A stretch of DNA of 64,000 nucleotides. It comes from Corynebacterium pseudokroppenstedtii. GTDB lineage: Bacteria; Actinomycetota; Actinomycetes; Mycobacteriales; Mycobacteriaceae. This document shows positions 51,571-60,980 of the stretch, in pieces (positions within the stretch are counted from its first letter, which is position 1; each line of letters begins with the position of its first letter). The stretch lies in assembly GCF_019754945.1 (NCBI RefSeq), contig NZ_JAEUWU010000003.1, forward strand, positions 248,001 through 312,000, given 5' to 3'. The translations under genes were made by a program, and so were the position numbers. The notes beneath the pieces were generated by a model. It saw only the letters and a program-made list of their open reading frames with translations. It had not been told where the DNA came from and searched no databases.

Positions 51571-51586
51571 GTTTCGTTAATGTTAC
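51571..51586 (-). promoter_or_regulatory. GlnR-like binding box upstream of glnA
   Basis: Reading toward glnA, the sequence is GTAAC, six bases, GAAAC, which matches the actinomycete GlnR consensus GTnAC-N6-GnAAC at every fixed position. It is centred about 112 bases before the glnA ATG, a typical distance for an activator site. Function is inferred from the motif alone. Confidence 0.55.
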
Positions 51587-51721
51587 GTCCTGGACAGACG
51601 TGTTCTCCTCCACAAAAGTGGGGGTGCTGGCACAGTGGGGGCGATAGTGAGGGTGCCGGTAACGGCGAACTTACGACAAGCCAGGTGCCGTTGAGAATGT
51701 GCGACAGGTAAAGTGCGTCCT

Positions 51722-52267
51722 ATGGCAAAGGATCGGGCACGCGAGCGGAAGAACAATCAGCGATCAGAGCGCACGAGTTGGCTTGAAGGGCCACAAATTC
51801 CCGGCGAAAACGATGGGCTTGTTCAGTCTCGATGGCCAGGTGAAAAACTGGGGCTGACAAAGTCAGGCTCGGGGTCGCAAGCGTCGATTATGCGACGGTG
51901 CGGGGGAGTGGTCCTGGATTGGCTCGTGTCCATGGCCATCACAGGAATCCTGTTTTACATCGTGGGGCCCACGTCGAGCGACGGAAAACAAACCGAACTG
52001 GTGTGGGGCAATTTTGCTGCCACGACGAACATCATCGTTTACGTCGTTGTCGGGATCGTCTCTGTCTGGCTTTTCGCGCGCACCCCGGGCCAGCTGATGC
52101 TCGGGATGGGGGTTGCGCGAGTAGATCAGCGTGATGCCCGCGTCGGCTTGTGGCGCGCAGTTGTCCGCACCCTCTTGACGATCTTTATTCTCCCGGCAGC
52201 GATCTGCGACTCAGACCTACGGGGCATGCATGACCGTGCAACCGGGACTGTGGTGATCAGGGCGTAG
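51722..52267 (+). CDS. RDD-family membrane protein
   Basis: A protein of about 181 residues. After a charged N-terminal region of 60 residues, the RDD domain begins with CGGVVLDWLVSMAITGILFYIVG (the Arg-Asp-Asp signature is reduced to a single Asp in VVLDW), a second helix (NIIVYVVVGIVSVWLFA) and the conserved TPGQLMLGMGVARVDQR, followed by a third segment RTLLTIFILPAAI and DLRGMHDRATGTVVI. The family has been linked to ion or organic-solute exchange; the function here is unknown. ATG 51722 is chosen; a GTG at 51713 is possible. Convergent with the DUF4191 gene (three bases between stops), and the order glnA-RDD-DUF4191-lipA is that of mycobacteria. Confidence 0.88.
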   Translation: MAKDRARERKNNQRSERTSWLEGPQIPGENDGLVQSRWPGEKLGLTKSGSGSQASIMRRCGGVVLDWLVSMAITGILFYIVGPTSSDGKQTELVWGNFAATTNIIVYVVVGIVSVWLFARTPGQLMLGMGVARVDQRDARVGLWRAVVRTLLTIFILPAAICDSDLRGMHDRATGTVVIRA

Positions 52268-52270
52268 CAC

Positions 52271-53041
52271 TTAGTGCTTGTTTCGCTGTGCAGCCCGACG
52301 CGCCCGGCGGTTCATTCCCTTTTGCACCTTGGCTTGGTTCGGGATGGGGCCCTTCGGCATTCCCATGTTGCCGCGGACATTGTCCAGGGACTCGATTCGG
52401 CTGGCCAATGAGTCCACTTCTTGCTTCTTAATGTTGCGAGGCAGCCTCATCAAGTGGCGCTGCAGCTTCTTGATGGGGACTTCGTCCTCACCCTCGCCTG
52501 ACACCACCTCGTAGATGGGGGTATCGCCGACGATGCGGGCAAGGCGACGGCGCTCCTTATCCATCATGGGCTTGATCCGCTGTTTTTCTCCTTCACCGAC
52601 GAGGACAACACCGGGTGTGCCGACAACACGGTGAACAAGATCCATGTGGTTGTTGACTTGGACACCCTGTTTGGTGACCCATTTCATGCCGACGCCGTCA
52701 CGCATGTTGTCCAGCGCCCATCCGGCAGCACCGGCTTGTCCAGATGCGCGATCGTAAACCGACCGTTGCAATCGCCGGCTGAAAACAAGCATCGCAAGAG
52801 TGGCGCCGAGAATAAGGCCGATGATTAACCACAGCCACTTGTTGCCCCACACGAAACCGAGCAGGAAAAGTAGGACAGCAGGCAGCAGGAGAGCCAGCAG
52901 CATGTAGGGGATGAGCTTATTGTCCTGCTTGCGCTGGATGTTGAAAGCCTGCCACATCTGGCTGCGTGTTTGTTTACGCTGTGCCCGTTTAGCGGAGCGC
53001 TGGGCCTTCTTTTCTTCCTTTGCGCGGTCGTTCTTCGCCAT
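52271..53041 (-). CDS. DUF4191 family membrane protein
   Basis: A 256-residue protein of the actinobacterial DUF4191 family (Rv2219 in M. tuberculosis, same place beside lipA). It starts with a strongly basic stretch (KKAQRSAKRAQRKQTR), has two adjacent membrane helices (about residues 45-62 and 69-87), then a cytoplasmic part with AGAAGWALDNMRDGVGMKW, VVGTPGVVLVGEG and a C-terminus of many Arg and Lys (GMNRRARRAAQRNKH). The function is unknown. The conserved link with lipA and lipB suggests co-regulation with lipoylation genes. Confidence 0.9.
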   Translation of the reverse strand: MAKNDRAKEEKKAQRSAKRAQRKQTRSQMWQAFNIQRKQDNKLIPYMLLALLLPAVLLFLLGFVWGNKWLWLIIGLILGATLAMLVFSRRLQRSVYDRASGQAGAAGWALDNMRDGVGMKWVTKQGVQVNNHMDLVHRVVGTPGVVLVGEGEKQRIKPMMDKERRRLARIVGDTPIYEVVSGEGEDEVPIKKLQRHLMRLPRNIKKQEVDSLASRIESLDNVRGNMGMPKGPIPNQAKVQKGMNRRARRAAQRNKH

Positions 53042-53088
53042 ACGTTCAGGATAGGCGATGGATGTCCGGTCGGTGGAATCAGTGAGCG

Positions 53089-54132
53089 TTAACGAGCGCC
53101 AACTGGTGTCTCGCGGCTGGCTCCGTACTTGGACAGCAGGGTGGAGGCTTCCTGAGAAGCAGTATCGTCGATGCCCTCGCCCAGGTGCCGTAGATTAGCG
53201 GGGAGCTCTTCGCCGCGTGCCTTGATCGCCTGCGCATACAGCCGGCCCGCACGGTAGGAGGACCGCACCAACGGCCCAGCCATCACACCAGCAAACCCAA
53301 GGTCATGCCCATAATCGCGGTACATAACGAACTCTTCGGGTTTCACCCACCTCTCGATGGGGTGGTGCAGGTTCGACGGGCGGAGGTACTGGGTCACCGT
53401 CAAGATGTCGCAACCGGCATCGCGAAGGTCACGCATGGCGGATTTCACCTCGTCAACCGTTTCGCCCATCCCAAGGATCAAGTTTGATTTGGTGACCAAG
53501 CCGAAATCACGCGCCTGACGGATGACATCCAGGCTTCGTTCATAACGGAACGCAGGGCGGATACGCTTAAAAATGCGGGGCACAGTCTCCAAGTTGTGGG
53601 CAAACACTTCCGGCCGAGCCTCAAACACGGTCTGAAGAAGATCGGGCTTACCCGAAAAATCGGGGGTAAGGTTCTCGACGCCGGTGTTGGGGTTGAGTTT
53701 GTGGATTTGCCGGACAACCTCGGCGTATAACCACGCACCCTCGTCGGGCAGATCATCACGCGTAACCCCGGTGATGGTGGAGTAGCGCAACCCAATCTCA
53801 CGGACATTTTCTGCGACGCGACGAGGTTCGTCCTCATCTAGTGGCTCGGGACGGCCAGATTTAATGTCGCAGAAGTCGCAACGGCGGGAACAGGTATCGC
53901 CACCAATGAGGAAGGTGGCCTCACGGTCTTCCCAGCACTCGTGGATGTTGGGGCATCCTGCTTCCTGGCAGACGGTGTGAAGGCCAGCGCCTTTGACGCG
54001 TTTCTTCATGTCGCGGAATTCGGGGCCCATGGTTGCGGTAGTCCGGATCCACCGCGGTTTCGCTTCAATGGGGGTTTGGGCGTTCCGTGCTTCGATGCGG
54101 AGAAGTCGTCGTCCGTTCGGTGCAACTGCCAT
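53089..54132 (-). CDS. lipA: Lipoyl synthase
   Basis: Radical-SAM enzyme of 347 residues that inserts two sulfurs into octanoyl groups carried by E2 proteins. The radical-SAM cluster motif CSRRCDFC is within [19 protein letters not shown], and the auxiliary cluster cysteines are in [14 protein letters not shown]. Other family segments: [22 protein letters not shown], and [12 protein letters not shown] containing the conserved RSSY. The start ATG 54132 ([15 protein letters not shown]) is chosen over the one at 54168 because it follows AAGG and fits homologues. It follows lipB by 39 bases on the same strand. Confidence 0.97.
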   Translation of the reverse strand: MAVAPNGRRLLRIEARNAQTPIEAKPRWIRTTATMGPEFRDMKKRVKGAGLHTVCQEAGCPNIHECWEDREATFLIGGDTCSRRCDFCDIKSGRPEPLDEDEPRRVAENVREIGLRYSTITGVTRDDLPDEGAWLYAEVVRQIHKLNPNTGVENLTPDFSGKPDLLQTVFEARPEVFAHNLETVPRIFKRIRPAFRYERSLDVIRQARDFGLVTKSNLILGMGETVDEVKSAMRDLRDAGCDILTVTQYLRPSNLHHPIERWVKPEEFVMYRDYGHDLGFAGVMAGPLVRSSYRAGRLYAQAIKARGEELPANLRHLGEGIDDTASQEASTLLSKYGASRETPVGAR

Positions 54133-54171
54133 GTCTTCTACCTTATTTTTGAGTGTGTCGTCGTACACATC

Positions 54172-54948
54172 CTACTGAACTTTGATGCGCTTATGTCCAT
54201 CGTCAGGAATTGTGCTGGTAGTGAGCGGTTGTGTTCCGTCCAGCGCCGCGATAAGAGAGTCCCGTACGAGACCGACGATGTCACGGGGGCGGATATCGCG
54301 TCCGAGTTCTTCTGTCAGGGTTGTTACCCCGGCGTCACTGATGCCACACGGGACGATGTGGTTAAAGGGGTCTAGCGAGTTATCGCAATTGAGAGCGAAA
54401 CCGTGCATGGTAACTCCGCGCGTCACTCGTAACCCTATGGCCGCTATTTTCCGCTCCGGACGCAGTTCTCCGCGGACGACGTCGGTGGGCAGCCACACCC
54501 CTGACCGCCCTTCAACGCGCCCAGCGCTGGTCACACCCAGGGTGTGGCACGTGGTGATGAGGGCTTCTTCCAGGCGCCGTACATAATCGACGACATCGAG
54601 GGGTTGGGCTAACCGAATGATTGGGTATCCCACCAGCTGTCCCGGTCCGTGCCACGTGATGCGCCCACCTCGGTCAATACGGATGAGCGGCGTGTCGTCA
54701 TTGTCAGGGAGATCTTCCGGTTGTGTCCGTTTCCCCGCTGTGTACGTCGCGGGGTGTTCGAGGAACAACAACTTGTCGATGCCACGGTCGGGTTCGTCAC
54801 GTGTGGCGCCAGCCGCATCAGCCCGTTGTTGAGCGTATTCGGCTTGCCGATGCCACATCTCCATATAGTCAACTTGTCCGAGCCATTCGACGTCGTAGTC
54901 GGTGTCAACAGCTCGAATGGATCCTTGCTGATAACCCATGTGGTTCAT
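54172..54948 (-). CDS. lipB: Octanoyl-protein ligase (octanoyl transferase)
   Basis: A 258-residue transferase that moves octanoate from acyl carrier protein to lipoyl domains. The active-site Lys is in [19 protein letters not shown], the substrate motif [17 protein letters not shown] precedes it, and the catalytic Cys is in [30 protein letters not shown] is also conserved. The start is uncertain: ATG 54948 or 54939; the open frame to 55011 is not protein-like. It is the first gene of a lipB-lipA unit placed just after the E2 gene, supplying its cofactor. Confidence 0.93.
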   Translation of the reverse strand: MNHMGYQQGSIRAVDTDYDVEWLGQVDYMEMWHRQAEYAQQRADAAGATRDEPDRGIDKLLFLEHPATYTAGKRTQPEDLPDNDDTPLIRIDRGGRITWHGPGQLVGYPIIRLAQPLDVVDYVRRLEEALITTCHTLGVTSAGRVEGRSGVWLPTDVVRGELRPERKIAAIGLRVTRGVTMHGFALNCDNSLDPFNHIVPCGISDAGVTTLTEELGRDIRPRDIVGLVRDSLIAALDGTQPLTTSTIPDDGHKRIKVQ

Positions 54949-55061
54949 CGTACGCGTGTGGCCGGCCCCCAAATGAGGCCGGCCACATGTTGACGCTGAC
55001 GTGCTGGTCACACGGTGTCGCGCAGATTTAGAGCGGACCCGCGTGTCGCAGCATTCGGGAT

Positions 55062-56879
55062 TTAGAGGTCAAGATCACCCTCGAAATTAGCTGTCTCGAG
55101 GCGATCGCGAACGGTGGTCATGAACCGCCCTGCGTCTGCACCGTCGACGATCTGGTGATCGTAGGTCAGAGGCAGCAGCACCATCTGACGGATGGCAATC
55201 GCTTCAGAACCGTCGGATGTCGGGACGACGGACGGCCGCTTCACGATCGCGCCGGTCCCCATCATGGCTGCCTGTGGCGGTACCAGGATCGGGGTGTCTG
55301 TCAGTGCGCCTTCTGAACCAATGTTGGTGATGGTGAAGGTGCCGCCGGTGAGGTCGTTTGGCTTCAGCTTGTTGGTCCGTGCCCGGTCGGCGATGTCGGC
55401 GATTGCTGCAGCCAGTTCTGGCAACGTCATGTCCTGAGCGTTGTGAATGACCGGTGAGAGCAGGCCAGCTTCCGTATCGACGGCGATTCCCAGGTTGACC
55501 TTGTCGTGGTAGGTCATTTCCTTGGTCTCAGCGTTGTAGGATGCATTGACATTCGGGTGGGAAATGAGCGCTTCGACAACGGCCTTCGCGAAGAAGGGGA
55601 GGTAGGTGAGGTTGACGCCGTACTTCTCCTTGAACGCTGGCTTCGACGCCTTGCGTAGTGCAGCGACGTCGGTCATATCGACCTCGTGGACCTGCGTTAA
55701 CTGCGCGGACGAGTGGAGGGATTCCAGCGTCTTCGATGCGGTCAGCGAGCGAATACGGTTGACCTTTTGGGTCGTGCCGATCAACTCTGCCTTCTTTGGA
55801 TCGACGCGCTTGGTGGACCATGCTGCACGCGGACCGTCCTGCGCCGGCTTCTCGTCTGCATTTCCGCTTGTCGACGACGTGTCCGGTGCGGCCTTCGCCT
55901 TCTCGGCGGCGGCAAGAACGTCCTGCTTGCGGATCCGTCCACCGACTCCGGAGCCTTCAACTGTGGTGAGATCAACGCCGTGCTTCTCCGCCAGCTTTCG
56001 TACCAGCGGGGTCACGTACGGGAGCTTGCCACCCGTGTTGACCTTGGTCGACGGGCGAGTAGCGGGCTCCTCCCGATCGGGCGCGCTGGCGGACGATGCC
56101 TTAGGCGATGCCGTTTCGGAGCTGGTGGCGGAGTCCGAGGTGTCCTTGGCCTCATCAGTCTTCTCGCTCTTAGAGGGCTCAGGCTCGGACTTGTCCTCAG
56201 GCTTGGTTTCCTCAGACTTCTTGTCAGCCTTGTCGTCAGAGCTGCTGGAAGCGGCGTTGGCGTCGCCGATGCGGGCGATGACGGATCCGACGTCGACGGT
56301 GTCGTCTTCCTCGGCAAGGACCTCGACGAGGGTACCGGCCACAGGGGAGGGGATTTCGGTGTCGACTTTGTCGGTGGAGACCTCCAACAGCGGTTCGTCG
56401 ACTTCAACTTCGTCGCCGACGCTCTTGAGCCACTGGGTAATGGTTCCTTCGGTGACGGACTCGCCGAGCTCGGGCATTTCAACGTCGGTAGCTTCACCCG
56501 AACCGGAACCGCTCGAACCGGAGCTAGAGGACTTCTGCGACTGCTCGCCCTCCGAAGAGCGCTTCTCCTCAGCGCCGGAATCACCAGAGCCAGAATCGGA
56601 CGACTCCGACGCACCACTGTCGTCGCTGCTGGTGTCGTCGCCCTCTTCACCGATCTCTGCGATGACCTCGCCGACCTCGACCGTGTCGTCTTCGTCGGCA
56701 ATAATTTTTGTCAACACACCAGCAACGGGTGAAGGAATCTCGGTGTCGACCTTGTCGGTCGAAACCTCCAGAAGTGGTTCGTCGACAGCGACGGTGTCAC
56801 CTACTTGTTTGAGCCACGTGGTGACCGTGCCTTCGGTGACGGATTCGCCGAGTTCGGGCATCTCAACAGAGAACGCCAT
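55062..56879 (-). CDS. sucB: Dihydrolipoamide acyltransferase (E2) with two lipoyl domains
   Basis: A 605-residue E2 of 2-oxoacid dehydrogenase complexes. Two lipoyl domains with lipoyl-Lys in STDKVD at residues 43 and 171 are joined by a Ser/Glu/Gly-rich linker (about 80-130). A second Asp/Lys/Ser-rich linker leads to the E3-binding domain ([27 protein letters not shown]) and the catalytic core ending with [16 protein letters not shown] (catalytic His and Asp). The gene name in corynebacteria varies (aceF or sucB); here it probably serves pyruvate dehydrogenase and may serve 2-oxoglutarate dehydrogenase too. The corynebacterial homologue I remember has three lipoyl domains, so two may be a reduction. 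Confidence 0.96.
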   Translation of the reverse strand: MAFSVEMPELGESVTEGTVTTWLKQVGDTVAVDEPLLEVSTDKVDTEIPSPVAGVLTKIIADEDDTVEVGEVIAEIGEEGDDTSSDDSGASESSDSGSGDSGAEEKRSSEGEQSQKSSSSGSSGSGSGEATDVEMPELGESVTEGTITQWLKSVGDEVEVDEPLLEVSTDKVDTEIPSPVAGTLVEVLAEEDDTVDVGSVIARIGDANAASSSSDDKADKKSEETKPEDKSEPEPSKSEKTDEAKDTSDSATSSETASPKASSASAPDREEPATRPSTKVNTGGKLPYVTPLVRKLAEKHGVDLTTVEGSGVGGRIRKQDVLAAAEKAKAAPDTSSTSGNADEKPAQDGPRAAWSTKRVDPKKAELIGTTQKVNRIRSLTASKTLESLHSSAQLTQVHEVDMTDVAALRKASKPAFKEKYGVNLTYLPFFAKAVVEALISHPNVNASYNAETKEMTYHDKVNLGIAVDTEAGLLSPVIHNAQDMTLPELAAAIADIADRARTNKLKPNDLTGGTFTITNIGSEGALTDTPILVPPQAAMMGTGAIVKRPSVVPTSDGSEAIAIRQMVLLPLTYDHQIVDGADAGRFMTTVRDRLETANFEGDLDL

Positions 56880-57082
56880 GGTGGAAGTCTCCTCTAAAAT
56901 AAGCGATAGTTAAGAAGTCAACGCAGATCTGTGACGCTGATCGTTGAAACGTGTCATGAGGATCTGATTACGGCATGACTTTACGTGCTCCCACAATACC
57001 GTGGCTTCTCCTCAGACGCGCCTTGGCCGTCAAAATCTGGCTAAAGTTACCTGGATATGGGGGAGGGTCTACAGTAGGAACC

Positions 57083-58186
57083 ATGGCTGATAAGACTTTC
57101 ACTGTAGAAAAAAATCCACACCCGACATCCCCCGAGGCCATCGCCAAGGTGCTCGCGAACCCAGGCTTCGGAGCGAACTTTACCGACCACATGGTGATTA
57201 TCGACTGGGACGGGGAGCAAGGATGGCATGATCCTCGCGTCGTCCCCTACGGCCCGATCACCCTGGATCCAGCAACAACGCTGTTCCACTATGGTCAGGA
57301 GATCTTCGAGGGACTCAAAGCATACCGTCAGCCAGATGGTTCTATAGCCACATTCCGTCCAGACCAGAATTGCCGACGGATGCAGAATTCGGCCAAGCGG
57401 CTGGCAATGCCCGGACTGCCGGAAGAATTATTTATGGAATCGCTCCATCAGTTGGTGGAGATCGACGCAGACTGGGTTCCTGAAGCGGGAAGCGAAGCAG
57501 CGCTGTACCTGCGCCCGTTTATGATCGCGACCGAGAAGGGGCTGGGCGTTCACCCGTCGTCGACGTACCGTTTTTATTTGATCGCATCGCCGGCTGGGTC
57601 GTACTTCAGTGGCGGCATCAAACCGGTGACAGTTTGGCTGTGTGAGGACTACGTCCGTGCCTGCCCCGGCGGTACGGGAGCTGCAAAGTTTGCGGGTAAC
57701 TACGCGGCCTCCTTGGCTGCCCAGTCGCAAGCAGAGGAAAAGGGCTGCGACCAGGTTGTCTGGTTGGACGCCATCGAGCGCAACTATGTCGAAGAAATGG
57801 GCGGAATGAACCTTGCCTTTATCTACGGCACTGGAAACGACGCGAAGCTGGTCACTCCCGCACTGTCCGGTTCCTTGCTGCCCGGTGTGACCCGCGACTC
57901 ATTGCTGAAGCTGGCCGAAGATCGCGGAATGGCCGTGGAGGAGCGGAAGATCTCGACGGCCGAGTGGCGTGAAGCCGCGAAGTCCGGAGAGATGAGCGAG
58001 GCGTTCGCCTGCGGTACCGCCGCTGTTATCACCCCAGTGGGAACAGTGAAGTCCAATGAAGGGGAATTCACTATCAACGGTGGACAAGCAGGTCCGATCT
58101 CGATGGAGCTGCGCGAAACCTTGACGGGGATCCAGCACGGCTCCGTCGACGATTCCCACGGTTGGCGCTACACCCTGGTGAAGTAA
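57083..58186 (+). CDS. ilvE: Branched-chain amino acid aminotransferase
   Basis: A 367-residue fold-type IV PLP enzyme that catalyses the last step of valine, leucine and isoleucine synthesis. Motifs: [40 protein letters not shown], the PLP-Lys segment [31 protein letters not shown] and [11 protein letters not shown]. The start ATG 57083 is supported by the length of homologues; the frame upstream to 56975 adds an implausible leader. It is divergent from the E2 gene, and no peptidase gene lies between them, although one does in C. glutamicum and mycobacteria as I recall. Confidence 0.97.
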   Translation: MADKTFTVEKNPHPTSPEAIAKVLANPGFGANFTDHMVIIDWDGEQGWHDPRVVPYGPITLDPATTLFHYGQEIFEGLKAYRQPDGSIATFRPDQNCRRMQNSAKRLAMPGLPEELFMESLHQLVEIDADWVPEAGSEAALYLRPFMIATEKGLGVHPSSTYRFYLIASPAGSYFSGGIKPVTVWLCEDYVRACPGGTGAAKFAGNYAASLAAQSQAEEKGCDQVVWLDAIERNYVEEMGGMNLAFIYGTGNDAKLVTPALSGSLLPGVTRDSLLKLAEDRGMAVEERKISTAEWREAAKSGEMSEAFACGTAAVITPVGTVKSNEGEFTINGGQAGPISMELRETLTGIQHGSVDDSHGWRYTLVK

Positions 58187-58225
58187 AAACCCGGTGAAGT
58201 AAAACCGATTTGCGTTTTAAGCGTT

Positions 58226-58255
58226 AGCCCCGCCCACGTGTGAGTGAGCGGGGCT
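58226..58255. terminator. Hairpin between ilvE and cobS, probable terminator
   Basis: AGCCCCGC (58226-58233) pairs with GCGGGGCT (58248-58255) around a 14-base loop. The T tract is poor on both sides (TTGATG; reverse AACGC), so termination is likely but imperfect for these convergent genes. Confidence 0.6.
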
Positions 58256-58285
58256 TGATGCATATTGATCAAACGGTCAGGCTGA

Positions 58286-59164
58286 TTAGGCAGTCAGGCT
58301 GAAGAGAACGACGGTTGCTGCGGTCGCGATTTCGATCGTCGCCCCGAGGCAATCTCCGGCCAGGCCGTCGAACCGCCGGCTGCAATGAAGTGCCCACGGT
58401 ATCGTCAATGCGATGACTGCCAGTGTCATCAGCGTCCAGAGGATTCCTCCGCCGACGAATGCGGCGATGGCTGCTGCGGTAACCCATGCGGCTGCACCGA
58501 GCTTCGGTACGGTTCCGATGACGAGCGCGCCGAAACCCGTGGGATTTGCTGGACGGTATCCCTCTGTGCAGAGGATCAAAGCGCTGATCCGGGCGACCGT
58601 CGGCACGAGAATAAGTCCGATGACGGTGGAAACAGGGAAGTCAGAAGCGGGGAAGTGGCCGACGTCGCTGAGAGTCGTTGATCCCGCCCCCTGCATGATG
58701 GCGTGAACACCGATGATCTGGGCTGCCACGGAAAACACGATCGCGGCAACGCCCATCGGGCCCGCGTTCGTGTCGGCAAGGATGCCCCGAGCTTTCGGCG
58801 GTGGGGCGTAGCTGCCGAGCGCGTCGGCAACGTCGCTCAAACCGTCGATATGCATGAGCCGGGTGCTGAATTCCCCCAAGGAGACGATTCCGAATGCGAC
58901 GACCCAGAGGTCCAGGGTGTGCCCGAAGTTCACTTGGAGCAGCCAGGTCAGTGTGAACACGCACCCCGCGACGAGTCCGTGGAACAGTCCTACCAGCGGC
59001 ATCGCCAGCATTGCCCGACGGCCCGTCGTGCGGTCGAATACGCGGGAACCACGGAAAGGCAGCACCGTTAGCCAACTAAATGCTGTCGATATTCCTTCGG
59101 GGATAGCGTGGCCGTGGGTGGGGTTGTCGGGCTGCTCACTCGAAAACCCTGCTTTACCAGACAT
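58286..59164 (-). CDS. cobS: Adenosylcobinamide-GDP ribazoletransferase (cobalamin synthase)
   Basis: A 292-residue membrane enzyme joining adenosylcobinamide-GDP and alpha-ribazole to finish the nucleotide loop. Family motifs: FSWLTVLPFRG near the start, MLAMPLVGLFHGLVAG, the substrate-binding RLMHIDGLSDVADALG, and DTNAGPMGVAAIVF. About eight membrane helices are predicted. Its ATG overlaps the cobT stop as TAATG, so translation is coupled. The extended C-terminus ends in hydrophobic residues. Order cobT-cobS follows mycobacteria (Rv2207-Rv2208). Confidence 0.95.
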   Translation of the reverse strand: MSGKAGFSSEQPDNPTHGHAIPEGISTAFSWLTVLPFRGSRVFDRTTGRRAMLAMPLVGLFHGLVAGCVFTLTWLLQVNFGHTLDLWVVAFGIVSLGEFSTRLMHIDGLSDVADALGSYAPPPKARGILADTNAGPMGVAAIVFSVAAQIIGVHAIMQGAGSTTLSDVGHFPASDFPVSTVIGLILVPTVARISALILCTEGYRPANPTGFGALVIGTVPKLGAAAWVTAAAIAAFVGGGILWTLMTLAVIALTIPWALHCSRRFDGLAGDCLGATIEIATAATVVLFSLTA

Positions 59165-60273
59165 TATTCTTCGGTGCCGGGGTCTTCGGCATGGGAGGCT
59201 TCAGCGCCGGAGTCTCCAGTGCGGGATGTTTCAGCGTCTGAGGCCGTCGACACACCGGCTTCGTCGAACGTCGCCATGTTGCGGATGATGTCCACGGCTG
59301 CGTTGACGATCATGAGCGTAACGACTGCCCCCGAACCCTCGCCGAGCCGCATCCCCAAATCAACGACCGGAGTTAATTCCAGCTCGCGCAGCGCAATCTC
59401 CTGGGCGGGCTCAACACTCCGGTGGCCGGCGACCCACCATTGCTTCGCGCCCGGCGCAAGTTTTTCGGCGAAAAGGGCCGCTGCACACACGACGATCCCG
59501 TCGAGAATGACCGGTGTGCGGCGAACAGCTGCCTGCGCAAGGAAGCCAACCATCGCTGTTATGTCGGGCGAGCTAATGAATTGGAGAACGCTGGCTGGTT
59601 CGTCGTGAATGTTGTGGACGCGATACATCGCATCCCGAATCGCTGCAGTTTTCCGTTTCCAGCCGTTGTCATCAATTCCGGTGCCACGCCCAACGACGAC
59701 GACGGGCTCGGTGTTGGTTAGGGCGCCAATCAACGCTGCGGCGGGCGTCGTATTTCCGATGCCTAAATCGCCGGCAATAAGCAGATCAACCCCGGAGTCA
59801 ATCTCGCGATCAGCAGCATCGATCCCAACCTGAAGTGCGCGTCGATACTCATCGCGGGTCATAGCGTCTTCCCGGTCAATCGACCCACTGCCGTCACGGA
59901 TATGGGTGTCGGCTTCAGAACCGCTATTCAGACTGACGTCAATCACGCGGACCGAGGCGCCCGCCCGCTTCGCGAGAACGGACACCGCTGCACCCCCGGA
60001 CTCAATATTCGACGCCATCTGCACACTCACATCAGTGGGATAAGCGCTGACTCCGTGGGTGGCTATTCCGTGATCGCCGGCGAAAACCACTGTGGCGACG
60101 GCGTTAAGCGGTGTGGGTGGACACTGCCCCTGGCAAGCGGCAATCCAGCAGCTCAAGTCTTCTAATCGCCCCAGCGAGCCTGCCGGTTTGGTCAGTTCTG
60201 CCTGCCGCTGGCGAGCCCGTACATACACGTGTTCGTCGGGAGGAGAGATGAGGGGAAAAGAGGAATCGCTCAC
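59164..60273 (-). CDS. cobT: Nicotinate-nucleotide-dimethylbenzimidazole phosphoribosyltransferase
   Basis: A 369-residue enzyme that makes alpha-ribazole phosphate from dimethylbenzimidazole and nicotinate mononucleotide. Segments: KPAGSLGRLEDLSCWIAACQG, VVFAGDHGIATHGVSAYP, VDLLIAGDLGIGNTTPAAALIGAL (substrate loop), LQFISSPDITAMVGFLAQAAVRRTPVILDG, and the catalytic Glu in LDLGMRLGEGSGAV-like VVDLGMRLGEGSGA. The C-terminal 40 residues are Glu/Ser/Ala-rich and not part of the core fold. The start of cobS overlaps the stop. Confidence 0.96.
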   Translation of the reverse strand: MSDSSFPLISPPDEHVYVRARQRQAELTKPAGSLGRLEDLSCWIAACQGQCPPTPLNAVATVVFAGDHGIATHGVSAYPTDVSVQMASNIESGGAAVSVLAKRAGASVRVIDVSLNSGSEADTHIRDGSGSIDREDAMTRDEYRRALQVGIDAADREIDSGVDLLIAGDLGIGNTTPAAALIGALTNTEPVVVVGRGTGIDDNGWKRKTAAIRDAMYRVHNIHDEPASVLQFISSPDITAMVGFLAQAAVRRTPVILDGIVVCAAALFAEKLAPGAKQWWVAGHRSVEPAQEIALRELELTPVVDLGMRLGEGSGAVVTLMIVNAAVDIIRNMATFDEAGVSTASDAETSRTGDSGAEASHAEDPGTEE

Positions 60274-60323
60274 TGTTGCTTCTCTCTACTTATTGTCGGT
60301 GTTAAGCATTGCCATTGGACTGT

Positions 60324-60929
60324 TCAGGGCCGGAGGTCGAGAGCACACCCAGCGATCACTAGAACAACTCGATCGCATACCGATGCAACATCGGCATTGA
60401 GCCGTCCGAGCTCGTCCCGGAAGACACCGCCAGATGGATAACTGGGGACAATGCCCATTCCAACCTCGGGGCTAACAACAACAAGATTAGGGCCATGTGC
60501 CGGAACGCAACGCAAAGCGGTGATCAGTCGGTCGCGCCGGGCGCCGATGGCGTGTAATCCTTTGTTCCAGTCGTCCGATCCGAACTCCGCATCCCACATG
60601 CCTACCTCAGCAAGTTCGTGGGTCAACCACGTGCCAAGATCGTCGACAAGGATCGTAGTCTGACGGGCGGCTGCCTGGTCCGATGATTCAGTGAGGACGT
60701 CGACGAGATCGCGTGAATCCTCGGTGTGCCACCAAGATGGACGGCGTGCACGATGGCGCTCGATCCGGCGAGCGAAGTCGGCGTCGAAAGTGGAACCCCA
60801 AGGCCGTGCAGTCGCGACGTAAGTGACATGGACATCGTCGGGAGACGCCGCGGAGTCTGGGGGTGTCACCAGGTGCTCCGCCCACTCAGATTTACCTGAC
60901 CGGGCTCCACCAAGAACCAAAGTTTTCAT
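60324..60929 (-). CDS. cobU: Adenosylcobinamide kinase/guanylyltransferase
   Basis: A 201-residue P-loop enzyme that phosphorylates adenosylcobinamide and then adds GMP. The Walker A is GGARSGKSEWAEHL at the N-terminus, followed by VTYVATARP, the GMP-accepting His in RRIERHRARRPSWWHTEDSRDL, and ILVDDLGTWLTHEL. PNLVVVSPEVGMGIVPSYPSGGVFRDELGRLN is a family hallmark. It is separated from cobT by 50 bases and is probably in the same transcript, completing cobU-cobT-cobS. Confidence 0.96.
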   Translation of the reverse strand: MKTLVLGGARSGKSEWAEHLVTPPDSAASPDDVHVTYVATARPWGSTFDADFARRIERHRARRPSWWHTEDSRDLVDVLTESSDQAAARQTTILVDDLGTWLTHELAEVGMWDAEFGSDDWNKGLHAIGARRDRLITALRCVPAHGPNLVVVSPEVGMGIVPSYPSGGVFRDELGRLNADVASVCDRVVLVIAGCALDLRP

Positions 60930-60980
60930 CTTGGGCAGTGCTTACGATTCTATGCAGTGCGTGCGTTTTATAAGTGGGCG

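Noticed and set aside
55606..56913. A 435-residue Ser/Thr/Val-rich open frame antisense to the E2 gene
   Set aside because: Its apparent repeats mirror the lipoyl domains and acidic linkers of the sense gene; no ribosome-binding site or independent signal.
60930..60980. Possible cobalamin riboswitch before cobU
   Set aside because: The spacer is only about 50 bases, to the DUF3043 stop; no room for the aptamer and no B12-box sequence is seen.
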